Source: Parasponia andersonii
Lineage: Eukaryota > Streptophyta > Magnoliopsida > Rosales > Cannabaceae
Assembly: GCA_002914805.1 (NCBI GenBank)
Contig: JXTB01000154.1
Span: 344,267-408,266, forward strand
DNA length: 64,000 nt
Direction of reading: 5' to 3'
The position numbers and the translations under genes are program-made. Below the pieces are notes generated by a model. The model saw only the letters and a list, made by a program, of their open reading frames with translations, was not told where the DNA came from and did not search any database. How positions within the stretch are numbered: position 1 is the stretch's first letter; each line of letters opens with the position of its first letter. Positions 47,233 to 58,791 of this stretch are shown here, piece after piece.

Positions 47233-48175
47233 TAGCAGTAAGTTGTAAGTTAGATAATTTATAGAGCATATTGATTCAAATCTAAAAGTTCATAAGATTA
47301 ATTGCTATAATTGAAATTTTGAACGCGAAATTACTATAAGTTGGATAGTTAAGCAACCATTTGTGCTATAAATCCTTGTCTTTATTTAATTTTTTTGAAT
47401 GAAATTAAAATAGAGTTATTAACCATTTCCCCCTATTTTAAATTTCATGAAATCAATTTTTAAGTCATTTATTTAAACATAAAAAAATAAAATTAGAAAT
47501 TTAGAATTACTCTTGCATCACCGTCATTCAATGGGTCGAAAACAAACTCGATTTCGATCGAGATATAAAAAATCATATATGAGTTTAAAACTAGATATGA
47601 GGTAAAACATTAGATTTAATGATAACAGCTCTGACTCTGATCATACTGAGAGGAACCCATTAAATACTCTTTGCATTAACCATCATTACAAAAGAATAAA
47701 ATTAAGCATTTTTATTAGGGTATTTAGGGAAATAAGAAAACTGTCGTTAAAATGTCCTCTTGCTGCAAGTTAGATAGTCTATAAAGTAAATTGATTCAAA
47801 TTTATAAGTTCAAAAACTTAATTGTCACAACTGAAATTTTGAGGACTAAATTACGGATATCTAAACGATCATTTGTGTCGTAAACACTTGTCTTTATTTA
47901 TGTATTTACAATGAAATAAAATGGAGTTATTATCCACTTTCCCTTGTTTTAATTTTCATGAAATAAATTGTAGAGTCATTTACATAGGAAGATTATAGTG
48001 TAGGATTGCCATCTTCACTCCTATCCAGTAGGAGCGCTTTTTAATGCATAGGTTGAAAGGAAACTGTTAGATAATCTTTGCACTAACCATATTACAAAAG
48101 AATAAAAAATTTAAGCATTTTTATTAGGGTATTTCAGAAAATGAGAAAACGTCATAAAAATATCCTTGTATTATA
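47233..48175. repeat. Tandem duplication of a block of about 0.4-0.5 kb
   Basis: 47233-47480 and 47757-47985 share AAGTTAGATA, TTGATTCAAAT, CACTTGTCTTTATTTA-like and ATGGAGTTATTA-like words in order. 47653-47756 and 48062-48170 share CTTTGCATTAACCAT-like and AAGCATTTTTATTAGGGTAT. The first copy has about 110 bp of extra sequence. Confidence 0.65.
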
Positions 48176-48199
48176 TATGCATATATATATATATATTTT

Positions 48200-48481
48200 T
48201 GTGCGGTCTAAAATCCTATATGTTGGTCAATACCATAAAGAGAAAAATTGACCAAGTGAGTGTCAGATCGCATGAGTAAGATTACGTGCGACCTCCACCA
48301 CATAAGTTAATGCGACCTCTTCCGAACGAGTTAAATACGACCAGAATGAAAAGGAAACTAGTCTACACTTCGTCAAACAGGCAACTTACAAAGAAAGGGA
48401 AACAAAAGTTTCTCTTTAAAGATCGACCAGTCATCTCATTTAAGTGATTACCCAGTTATATTATTACTCAAATTGTATTGC
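48200..48481 (+). repeat. 5' LTR (left part only)
   Basis: It matches the first 282 bp of the 3' LTR (58169-58450) with about 22 mismatches counted by eye, mostly transitions. It is cut by the N gap; the remaining about 340 bp expected from the 3' LTR are not visible. Confidence 0.92.
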
Positions 48482-48603
48482 NNNNNNNNNNNNNNNNNNN
48501 NNNNNNNNNNNNNNNNNNNNNNNNNNNNNNNNNNNNNNNNNNNNNNNNNNNNNNNNNNNNNNNNNNNNNNNNNNNNNNNNNNNNNNNNNNNNNNNNNNNN
48601 NNN
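48482..48603. other. Assembly gap (122 N)
   Basis: The gap replaces the 5' LTR end, the primer-binding site and the leader. Sequence after the gap is already gag-like, so the true missing length is likely greater than 122 bases. Reading frames drawn across it are meaningless. Confidence 0.95.
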
Positions 48604-50244
48604 CCACAGCACGAACGTCCCAGAGAACGTCCTGCTCAACAACCTGAGAGAGGAATTCAGATCCTGGAGACAGGGAACCGCGACCAACCTAAAGCCCGAT
48701 AGGTGCGTCAAGGAGATTGCATCTCTAAGGGAAAAGGCAAGGTCGCAGACTTGCCTCTGGTATCTGGTACTGAAAGTTCAAGTACTGATCGTGATCGTGG
48801 ACAATCTTCCCAGAGAGTAACCATCAATCGTGATTATCTTGAACACGAGCAAAAACGTCAATCGAGGAGTATCTTTGAAAGGATCAGCAAGGAATCTCGA
48901 CAGAATCCTACAGACCTGAGATAACATATGGATCAGCGACGTAGTCAGGAGCGATTCACATCACATCACAACGACTAAAGCCGATATCGTCGCACTGTTT
49001 CATTAGAACCCCTAAGGTTGCAGCACACCCTATCAAACCAACCCGCCTTATATCGTGACAACGATCAAAGGTCACTCCTACCACTAGTAAGAGAGAATGT
49101 TATCCCTCTGAATGTTGATGTTCATAATCTGAGGATTGCTTTAGATGCACTTGTTGGTTGGGACGATGAGCTTACTGATAGGTATCGTTAATCGCCATTC
49201 AGCGAGGAGGTTCGAGCTGCCGCCTTACCTGCTGGATTTAAACTTCCCACAATAAACACTTTTGATGGGAAAATTGATCCACAGGACTATATGGATCACT
49301 TCAGCGACCTGATGGAACTTCATCGTGTTGATGATCTCGCATGTTATAGATGCTTTGCTGTAACTCTCACAGGAGCGGCGAAGAAGTGGTTCCGAGGACT
49401 CAAGTCTGGTTCAATCTCGTCCTGGCAAGAGCTTCAGACTGCATTCTTGAGGCAATTCTAGGCCGCAAAGAATTTTACTGTTCCACTGGTAAGTCTGTCT
49501 GCTATTTGGCAAGGCCCGGAGGAAATTCTATGATCTTACCTAAATCGTTTTACCTCAGAGTTGGCAAAGGTCAATAACTCGCCTGAGGGAGGAGTCTTAA
49601 CTCTAATGATGGCTGGGGTACGACCAGAAACTAAACTCTGGGAAGAGTTACTAGAGTGAGAATGCAAAACCCTTGAAGACTTCTATCGAAGAATTAGTCG
49701 ACATCTAAGGGTGGAATCTTCACGCGAAAACCTTAAGACGACAAAGGGAGGAGGAAAGGATTCTACCAAAGATGCGACAACAAATAACAACAACAATAAT
49801 AAGAAGTCGAACAAAAGGAGAAGTGAACAATCGACTGAGAAACAGCCCAAATAGAAAAAGTAGGAGATTCTAAGAGCTCCTATGAGATTCAATAATTATA
49901 CTGAATTGAACTCACCTATAGATCATATCTATGCAGTTACAAATCAACAAGAGCGATATCGTCAACCGGAACCAATGAAAAGAAATAGAGCGAGGCGTGA
50001 TCCCAATAAGTTTTATCGGTATCACAATGACATTGGACATGATACCAATAACTGCTTTGCCCTGAAAGATGAGATCGAAAGATTGATTAAAGAATGGTGG
50101 CCCCGGCAATACTCTAAACAGAATAATGAAAGACGAGAAGAAAACTGGCAGCGACCTCCAGAAATTCAGCGCGAGATGCGAACTATTTTTGGAGGACCGC
50201 ACGTTGGGGAAGATTCCAAGAGAGCGCATGATAGGTATGCATGA
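48604..50244 (+). pseudogene. gag of Tat-lineage element (interrupted)
   Basis: The retrotransposon gag domain is seen at about 49200-49690: PTINTFDGKIDPQDYMDHF, LTGAAKKWFRGLKSGSISSW, then a PEGGVLTLMMAGVRP segment. Near 50010-50090 a zinc-knuckle relic reads YRYHNDIGHDTNNCFALKDE, where the first Cys of the usual form is Tyr. In-frame stops occur at 49459 and 49531, among others, each explainable as one C-to-T change. Confidence 0.85.
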
Positions 50245-50274
50245 GAAGCTCGGCAGTAGCCGTGTACCAATGTC

Positions 50275-51024
50275 ATGCACCTCGAACAGCGACCACGAAA
50301 GCTTCAGCGAGTACCAGATATGGATATTACCTTCACGGAACAAGACGTGAAAGAAGTCCATTATCCACATAATGATGCGTTGGTCATAAAGATCAATTGT
50401 GGAAGCACGCAATTATGGCGAGTATTGGTCGATAACGGAAGTGCTGTTGACATCCTGTATTACGACACCTTTAAAAAGATGGGGTTGAATGAAAATGACC
50501 TAAAGCCCGCCGTCACTCCACTCTACGGATTCACTGGTAACAGCATAATGCCTATGGGTGTGATTGAGTTAATGGTCAACGTTGGAACTTACCCTAGGGT
50601 TTCAACTATAATGACCCAGTTTTTGGTTGTAGATTGCCCCTCTGTATTCAATGCTATACTGGGAAGACCAACACTGAGGGAACTTCAAGCAGTAATATCG
50701 ATCTATCATCTCGCTATGAAATTCCCGACTCAACAAGGAGTAGGTGAGGTGCGTGGCAACCAATATGATGCGAGGACTTGTTATAACAACTCCTTAAAGC
50801 TCGCAGCAAAGTATGCGACACCTCGCACAATGATGGTCCAAAGAGAAGCGTCAGCCGAAACATCCCTCGAAACGTTAGGCGAAACGTCAGTCGAAGCGTC
50901 AGGCGAAACGTCAATCGAAATGACAAGCGAAGACCTCAACCCTCGAGAAATCGATGGAGAGTTAAAACTGGACCCATTGAAGACTTGGAGGATTTGCTAT
51001 TTGATAAGTCCTCCAAGATTTTAA
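50275..51024 (+). pseudogene. Retropepsin-like aspartic protease region of pol
   Basis: An open frame of 249 residues contains ALVIKINCGSTQLWRVLVDN then GSAVDILYYDTFKKMGL; the usual active site DSG is DNG here. FNAILGRPTLRELQAV is the conserved ILGRP segment. Near the end, a 12-bp repeat (about 50842-50932) encodes ETS/EAS units. The frame ends shortly before the reverse transcriptase. Confidence 0.85.
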
Positions 51025-51050
51025 AGATTGGAGCGAGGCTTTAAGAACCT

Positions 51051-52470
51051 GTGCGAGCTTCATTGGTCGCTTTTCTGGAATCTAACTTGGATGTCTTTGC
51101 GTGGCAACATTCGGACATGGTCGGGATCGATCTGAATATTATATGCCACCGTCTTAACATAGATCCAACAAAGAAGCCTGTACGACAGAAAAGAAGAGCT
51201 ATGAATTCAGAACGCTATGTTGCGCTGAAAGAAGAGGTAGAAAAGTTGCTCGAAATTGGATTTATTAGGGAATCTTTTTATCCGAACTGGCTTGCAAACC
51301 CGATTTTGGTAAGAAATCCAACAGGAAGTGAAGAACGTGCATCGATTTCACAGATCTCAACAAAGCATGCCTGAAAGATAGCTTTCCCCTTCCAAGAATC
51401 GACCAGCTTGTAGATGCGACGTCGGGGTATGAACTCTTAAGTTTCATGGATTCATATTCTAGATACAATCAAATCCCCATGTACGAACTAGATGAGGAGC
51501 ATACCTCGTTCATCACTGATCGAGGATTATACTGTTACAAAAAGATGTCCTTCGGACTCATCAATGCAGGAGCAACCTACCAACGTCTTGTCAACATGAT
51601 GTTTGTAAAATAAATTGGCAAGACAATGGAGGTATATGTTGATGACATGCTGGTGAAGTCGAAGAAAGCTGAAGATCACATCAAACATCTTGATGAGATG
51701 TTCAAAATTCTCCGAAAGTATCAAATGAAGCTGAATCCTCAGAAGTGTGTATTCGGGGTAGGATCTAGAAAGTTTCTTGGTCTTATGGTCAATCAGCGAG
51801 GCATTGAAGCTAACCCTCAGAAGATACAAGTGCTGATTGATATGCAATCTCCTCGCAAACCCAAAGATGTGCAGAGCTTGGCAGGAAGAGTGGCCGCATT
51901 GAGTCGATTTTATCCAAGTCGACGGATAAGTGCCAACCATTCTTTGAAGTATTGAAAGATTCGAAGAGGTTCGAGTAGACGGAAGAATGCGAACAGGCGT
52001 TCCAAGAATTAAAAATATACTTAGGTTCTTCTCCATTCCTGTCGAAGCCAAATCTGGGGAAAGAATTATATTTATACCTCGCTGTTTCTAAATATGCGAT
52101 AAGCGCTGCGTTAATTCGAGAATATGAAAAGATACATCGACCAGTATACTACGTAAGTAAAAGATTACTCGATGCTGAAACAAGATATCCAGAGATGGAG
52201 AAATTGGCATTAGCACTCATTATCGTATCCAGGAAACTTCGACCTTATTTTCATACGCACACCATCAAAGTTTTCACGAACTTTCCATTAAAGCAGGTTC
52301 TGCAAAAACCCGATGTTTCCGGATGACTACTTAAGTGGGCAGTTGAGTTGAGTCAATTTGACATCGATTTTCAACCTCACACGACGATCAAAAGGCAAGC
52401 CCTCACAGATTTCATTGCGGAATTCACATATGATGTCGATCTTCCCATAGAAGTAATCGAAAAGCCTGCT
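51051..52470 (+). pseudogene. Reverse transcriptase and RNase H of pol
   Basis: Visible in order: ICHRLNIDPTKKPVRQKRR, LLEIGFIRESFYPNWLANP, a frameshifted segment with DSFPLPRIDQLVDA, then SFMDSYSRYNQIPM, YCYKKMSFGLINAGATYQRL and the catalytic MEVYVDDMLVKSK (51626 on). The connection and RNase H parts follow (VYYVSKRLLDAETRYPEMEK, then WAVELSQFDIDFQ). Stops lie at 51611, 51976 and 52324. Confidence 0.9.
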
Positions 52471-52890
52471 ATAGATTTATCCAAATTGTGGAAGCTTTAT
52501 GTCGATGGATCGTCGAACAAGAATAGAGCTGGTGCGGACTTAGTACTAATCAGTCCTGAAGGGCACAATATTCATTGTGCACTTCGCTTCAAATTTCCAG
52601 CATCAAATAATGAGGTAGAATATGAAGTATTGATAGCCGGGCTAAAGCTCGCACAAGAAATGAAGGTCGAAGTAATTGAAGTATACAGTGATTCCCAGCT
52701 GGTCGTTTGTTAAGTGAATGGCGAATATCAAGCAAGAGGAAAGAGAATGATGACATATTTACAGGAGGTACAAAGATTATTCTCGACATTCATTGCCTAT
52801 AATATTCAACTTCTTCCTCGTATTAAGAATACTCGGGCAGATGCCCTAGCTAAACTCGCCTCAACAAAAGATGCCGAATTACTAAAGGTG
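52471..52890 (+). pseudogene. Second (archaeal-type) RNase H domain
   Basis: LWKLYVDGSSNKNRAGADLV, then NNEVEYEVLIAGLKLAQEMK and EVYSDSQLVV show the D...E...D layout of an RNase H fold separate from the one inside the reverse-transcriptase part. The downstream DALAKLAS completes it. A stop at 52711 interrupts it. A second RNase H before integrase is a mark of Tat-lineage elements. Confidence 0.85.
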
Positions 52891-53059
52891 GTCCCTGTCG
52901 AGTTTCTTACAAAACCTAGTATCGATGTAGAGCCCCAAATAGCTGTGACGGTTGATAAAAAATCATCGTGGGTAGATCCTATAATGAAGTATATACAAAA
53001 TGGCGATCTCCTTGAAAACAAGGACGACGCAAAGCGACTTCGAATGAAAGCAGCTCACT

Positions 53060-54200
53060 ATGTTATCTATGACGAGAAGCTTTATCAAAGGAGTTCTAGT
53101 GTGCCGCTATTTTTATGTGTCGACAAAGAAAAAGAGGACTACATTATGAGGGAAATTCACAAAGGAATATACAGAAATCATTCTGGGGGGCAGGCACTTG
53201 CGAACAAGATTCTTAAGACAAGGGTATTTTTGGCCGACCATGAAGAAGGATACGATGAAATTTACTAGAAGGTGTAACAAATGCCAATGATTTGCAACTG
53301 TTCCTAGAATGCCATCCATTCCTCTCACTCCAATGACCAGTTCATGGCCATTTACAGTATAGGAAATTGATATTATCAGAACACTTCCATTGGCGCGAGG
53401 TGGGTTGAAGTATGCAGTGGTCGCAGTCGATTATTTCACCAAATGGACAGAAGCTGAAGCTTTGAGTACCATTTCCTCAAAAAAGATGATAAATTTTGTT
53501 TACAAATCTATAATCTGCCGTTATGGTATACCATATACTATAATTTCTGATAATGGGAAACAATTTGACTGCGACGAGTTCTGTAACTTCTGTAACAACT
53601 TAGGCATCAAGAAGAATCTCTCCGCTATTGTTCATCCACAAGCCAATGGACAGGTCGAAGTGATAAATAAAATACTTAAACACAATATAAAGACAAAGTT
53701 GGAAGAAGATAAAGGAGCTTGGCCAGAGGTACTCCCTGAAGTGTTATGGGCTTATCGCACCACTCAATGAACAACTACCAGAGAGAGTCCATTCTCTTTA
53801 GCTTACGGATATGAAGCAATGGTTCCGGTTAAAATTGGTGCGAGCTCTCTACGATGATCAAACTATGACCAAGATCGCAACAAAACACTATTGAGGATTG
53901 AGCTCGATCTTTTAGAAGAAAGGCGCGAGCAGTCTCTACTTCGAATCGCATCATATCAACAGCACACTGCTTGATATTTTAACTCTAAAGTCAAATGAAG
54001 AGGATTTGAAGTTGGTGACCTTGTTCTTCAACAAGTCCTACCTAATAATAAAGAGCACGGTGCTGGAGTATTTGGACCCTTTGGGAAGGACTGTATGTTA
54101 TTGATGCCATTATTCGACCTGGGACATATAAGTTAGCTCGCACTAGCGGACAAAAGATCGAGCATGCCTAGAATGCAGAACAACTTCGTCGCTATTATCA
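53060..54200 (+). pseudogene. Integrase region of pol
   Basis: Zinc-binding-region remnants (IHKGIYRNHSGGQALANKIL) precede the core domain: VVAVDYFTKWTEAEAL (first Asp), GIPYTIISDNGKQFDCDEF (second Asp) and HPQANGQVEVINKILK (Glu). The chain then meets a stop at 53768, with later matches ESPFSLAYGYEA and GAGVFGPFGKD in other frames. Confidence 0.88.
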
Positions 54201-54261
54201 GTAAATTTTCATGTATATCTTCATGTTTTCGTCATTCATCAATAAAGATATCTACTTATTT

Positions 54262-54345
54262 GTCATTCGTTGATCGTCATTCATTGATCATTATTCGTTA
54301 ATCATTATTCGTTGATCGTCATTCGTTGATTGTCATTCGTCATCA
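54262..54345. repeat. 14-bp tandem repeat, about six units
   Basis: The unit is GTCATTCGTTGATC with small changes (GTCATTCATTGATC, ATTATTCGTTAATC). It lies just past the end of pol, before the antisense module. Confidence 0.9.
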
Positions 54346-55039
54346 TCAATAAGTGTGTCTCCTCATCGATCATTCGATTTGGTAATTTTTATAGTTTTAT
54401 GGCAGTCTTCGAATACCATAAGACTCGGGGGGCAGTGGGATCAGAATATTATCTCCTACTTGCTTCCTAAGGGACTATGCAAAACGTCCATTTAAAGGGG
54501 TCGGAATTTTAGATCGTCGAAATATCTAAAATTCCTTAAAATCTTAGGATTTTTTTTCCTCGCTTCATGCCTTAGCATGTCATATTACGCAATTTCCCTC
54601 CTCGAACAACAAAGTAACTATGCAAAATGTTCATTGTTCGATGTGATATATTGCTATATTTACATTTTGCTATGGAACTTTTGAAAAACAGTATTGAGTT
54701 TGCATCACTCATACTTGTTGTTTTCTTAAGCGACCTAACCTATCCTAACACAACTATTTTAAGTGTGTTGGATTCAAATCGCAGTAGAGTACCGATCAGT
54801 CACTTAGTGATTGACTACTTGGTTAAATTAATTATCTTCTATATTACGACTTATTGTGTTGATTGTTTTGAAGGAATAAACGTCTAATAAAGAAAGCATT
54901 CATTCATTGATAAAAGCTTGCACCTGTATGCAAGCAAAGAAATTCAAATAAGAGGGAACCTAGCCCGTATTGTTCTGAGGAAAAAAAATATAAAAGAACA
55001 TAATTATTGTGCAGACGTGCTCGCTCCACCATCTCCAGT

Positions 55040-57145
55040 TTTGGTAGCTTCATCTTCCCTCTAACTATAGACAAGCTCGACCATGTCCTCGCCAAGGATG
55101 GACAAGTCAAAGTCCGGATGCTCGCAGAAGATGTTATATATAATGGTCGACGAGGCGATGTCACTGGCTTTGTCTTCGAGCTCCTTGACTTCAGTAGCCT
55201 TGAACTCTTCAACAGCCTTGCGAGCTGCCTCTGTTGTCGCCTCCTTCATGCGATCCGGATGCTCGGAGATAGTCTTTTCAAGCTCTTTAATTTTTTCCTT
55301 GAGTTTCTCTTTTTCGAATTTCTCCTTGGCCAGATCTTCGAGTAGCTGCTGCCTCTTTCAATCAAAGGCTTTTTTCTCTTCCTCACGAGCCTTCTCTTAG
55401 TCCTCGAATACTTGGGTTATCTCTTCGACTTTTTCAGCCTTCTCCAAACACTCGAGAACTGGGTCATGCATCAGGACAACAGCTATAGCAGTCTGAAAAT
55501 ATAACACATCAATACTAGAAAAATGCGTTGAAAAGAGAAAATAGAAGATACTTATATTTGCCAATATCCTCATCGCAGAACCAAAGGCAATCTTGGCAGA
55601 TCGTCGCCTCATCCTCTCCCAGCCCTCTTCAGAAGTGAAACGATCAATGAAGGTTGTGCTTATACCAGCCTTCTCTGGTATTTGGTTAAGGAGTGCGAAG
55701 AGCTTCTCGTCCTTATCAACCTGGTTCGGTTCCGAAGAAGTGGCAGTCTCCTTGGATGGTTCGGGATGGCTCATAGTTTGAGGCTGTGGAAGAGGTGAGC
55801 TTGTCGGGATATCCTCGAAGGCGACTTTTTATTTCTTGGAAGTGTCGACCTTCTCTTTCCCTTTTGATGTCGATGGAGTTGTGCTCTCTAGCATCTTGGA
55901 CTTTGCCATGGACCCAGAGTAGAAGGCGGTACTCGTAGTCCGCTACCAATAACCATTTCTATACAGATGTGTCAGAAGCGAGGTGACATAATACGATGAT
56001 GATAAAATATATATATATAATTACCCTCTTGCTATTGAAAAGCTGGTGGTGATGCTGTTTCTGGAGATGATGGTTCCGAGGTTGTAGGGGTGGCAAGTGC
56101 TTTTCGTTTCCTAGGTTTGGAAGATGAGGCACTCTTTTTGTCTGCTTCCTCGGCTTCTTCTTCTTCGAGCTTGAGGGTCTGGTCGAATGGACGGTGGGAT
56201 CAGGGAACGCGGCTCCCCTTGGAAGCAAACTATAAGCAACTAAGTTCTTGGAAGTCCTAAGCTTCTTTCAATTGAATTCCTCAATTGGAAGGTCGTTGAT
56301 TCTGTACACCCTTGTGAGCTGTTCTCTGGAAAGTCCAGGCCGTTCCCTGTTGTCTATAATGACATACGAGTACGATCAGAATAAATATGATTATATAGAA
56401 AAGGCGATAAACTGAAAGCTACCTACCAGGATTCTGAAAGAAGCCGTTATCCGCATAGTCAAAGTGGAAAAATAGATTTTTCTATTTTTCCATGTTGTTG
56501 CGAACCCCGTAGATAGATTTTATTGCTTGGTTCGACCACTTGCTCGCATAAAAGAAGCAGAAGTCTGATGGGTTTGATTTCACTTGATAAAACCAAGCGA
56601 ACTCTTCAGGAGTAGGGGTTTCCAAGCCTTGTTTATGGTATAGTATATACAGACCTACCATATATCTATAAGTGTTTGGAGTTAGTTGAAAAGGAACGAC
56701 TCCGTAATAGTCGACGATGGATTTTATGTAAGGATGAAGTGGAAAGTGGACCCCGTATTTGAAAACTGCTTCAGAGAATGAGGTAATTCCTCGAGGTGGT
56801 GTATGTGGTCGATTGAACTCCATGGCAAGGCGAAGAGGGATGTCGATCTTGTAGTTGTATATGATCTTGCTGCCTATTCGTGGTGCAGTTCGCCCTTATA
56901 TTGGTACATGACCAGTCTCCCACTACATATTGATAACCCGTTGCGAATGCATGGGCATCTCTGATATACCGGGGCCATTGGTCTTGAGGAAGGTCGCCTA
57001 TGCGAGGACTACCTTGCCTGATCCTGGTTATCTCAACTTCGGGTTTTGGCTCAAGATAATCTTCGAGGTTTATGGAGCTAACACTGGTATTAGAAGATTC
57101 TCCTAAGAATGCATTCCTTTCCCTAAAATCTTCACTACTAAACAT
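55040..57145 (-). pseudogene. Antisense gene module of the Tat element (coiled-coil / plant 'transposon protein' type)
   Basis: Minus-strand pieces follow in order. 57145-56771 starts MFSSEDFRERNAFLGESS. 56823-56482 has SEAVFKYGVHFPLHPYIKSI, YYGVVPFQLTPNTYRYMVG and TPEEFAWFYQVK, a conserved domain of plant proteins named putative plant transposon protein. Near 56349-56260 NRERPGLSREQLTRVYRIND follows, then a Lys/Pro-rich stretch (56228-55959), then 55774-55397 and 55249-55040, where LEKAEKVEEITQVFED and KEKIKELEKTISEHPDRM look like coiled coil. Frameshifts break it. Such antisense genes are known in Tat-lineage elements; their function is unknown. Confidence 0.75.
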
Positions 57146-58147
57146 CTGAAAAGAAATATGGATGGATTTAATCCTATGCGAGCATCAGGGACCTTAGCTA
57201 TATGCGAGCAGTTTTGGGATCATTCTAGGATTGCATCAACAAGCTACTCATCGAATTTTTTCTAATCGATCTACGGATTCATAAAAATCGTTCGAGCAGT
57301 TCGTTAAAAAAGAAAATAAAAAAAATTCTTTCACAAGTTCATCTCTGTCAGTCATCTAAAAGAAGGTATTCTATAAACCAACGAAAGGGATCTAAAAATT
57401 TCCATTTCATCCGAATATAGGATGGGTTTATGTTCAGAATATTTAGGCTCTACAGTTTGTTCCTATTTTCTACTTTAGGATCTATAAATAAGAGTTCTGG
57501 AAAAATCGAAGAACAAGAGAGAGAGGATATATACTAACCTTTCTTCGAAAATGGAGGGACCAAGATGACGTTTGAAGGATTGTGATGATAACTTCGTCGG
57601 AGAAGATGATAAAGTTGTGCGAGCTGAGAAACAGAATGACGCCGGAAGGATTGCTCTGTGAATACTTCGGATTTCGAGAAAAATAGTAGACGATAGGTTT
57701 TTTTTTTTGAAGAGGAGGCGGATTAGTTTTCGATATATATGCCTCGAGCGTCGTCAAATCACAGCCGTAGATCAAGGTATTTAATTTTCAGATCCAAAGG
57801 TCGAAGTTCACGCGGGATTTGATTTTTCTAAAATTAAATCGGTATATTTTCAAAATTTGAAACGATTCGATTTAAGATGACAGCTGGCATCATCGCTATC
57901 ATTATGTCTGTTTAAAAAGAAAAAAGAAGGGAAAAGTCTCCTCGAGTTTTGCTATTCTTCTTAGAAAATGTGACATATAGTTTCATCTGTCAGAAAAAAG
58001 TACGCGTGATCTTGAAAATGTGAGATTTGAGATCTGGCGACTCTTCGACTCTTCGACTCTTCAGAGGTCTCAAGTTTAGGTCATGACATCGTATTTTTTA
58101 AGCTCGCACTTATAGTAGAAGGAAACTTCATTTTGTCTTAAAGAACT

Positions 58148-58168
58148 AATGGAGGTAGGGGCAATTGT
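58148..58168 (+). promoter_or_regulatory. Polypurine tract before the 3' LTR
   Basis: AATGGAGGTAGGGGCAATTG lies directly before the LTR start TGTGCAGTC, the expected place for the plus-strand primer. Confidence 0.7.
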
Positions 58169-58791
58169 TGTGCAGTCTAAAATCTTATATGTTAGTCAAT
58201 AACATAAAGGGAAAAGTTGACCAAGTAAGTGTCAGGTTGCATAAGTAAGATTACGTGCGACCTCCACCGCATAAGTTAGTGTGACATCTTCCGAACGAGT
58301 TAAGTGCGACCAGAATGAAAAGGAAACTAGTCTACGCTTCGTCAAATGGGTAACTTACAAAGAAAGGGAAACAAAAGTTTCTCTTTAAAGATCGACCAGT
58401 CATCTCATTTAAGTGATTACCCAGTTATATTGTTACTCAAATGGTATTGCCCGATTATACAGTTACCCATTCTCACAATTGGGAAATATTGAGCTATCAT
58501 CACCTATATAAAGGGAGTTCAATGTTTCAGTGGGGGATCTTGGACTTCTTTCTGATCTTTTTGGATTTCTTAAAACTCTTGTTTTTTCTTTCCGGAAAAT
58601 ACATTGTAATTTTGAGCTCTTGTAATTCTCTAGAAAATAGTAAAAAACAGTGGACGTAGGCTCATCTTTTTCTGGGCTGAACCACTATAAAATTCTTGTT
58701 TCTTTGTTTGCTTTAGTTAATTAACTATTTTCACACACAAGCCACATTTTGTAACTTTCCTAAATTTATTGTTGACAAATCTCCGTCAACA
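58169..58791 (+). repeat. 3' LTR, 623 bp
   Basis: It begins TGTGCAGTCTAAAATC and ends TCTCCGTCAACA. A CACCTATATAAAGGGAG promoter-like TATA block lies at about 58500-58517, followed by a transcribed-region-like end with TTCTTGTTTCTTTG. It is complete, unlike the 5' copy. Confidence 0.92.

Larger units (their letters stand above)
48200..58791 (+). mobile_element. Ty3/gypsy LTR retrotransposon, Tat lineage (decayed)
   Basis: A 10.6-kb element lies between two related LTRs (TGTGC...; the 3' LTR ends CCGTCAACA) inside a (TA)n tract. In order it contains gag, protease, reverse transcriptase with RNase H, a second (archaeal-type) RNase H, integrase, a 14-bp tandem repeat, an antisense gene module, a polypurine tract and the 3' LTR. 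The second RNase H and the antisense genes between pol and the 3' LTR are marks of the Tat lineage (Retand/Ogre-like). Many premature stops show it is inactive. The TA flanks hide any target duplication. Confidence 0.92.

Noticed and set aside
48444-48820. Frames crossing the N gap
   Set aside because: They contain unknown residues over the gap and join LTR to gag artificially.
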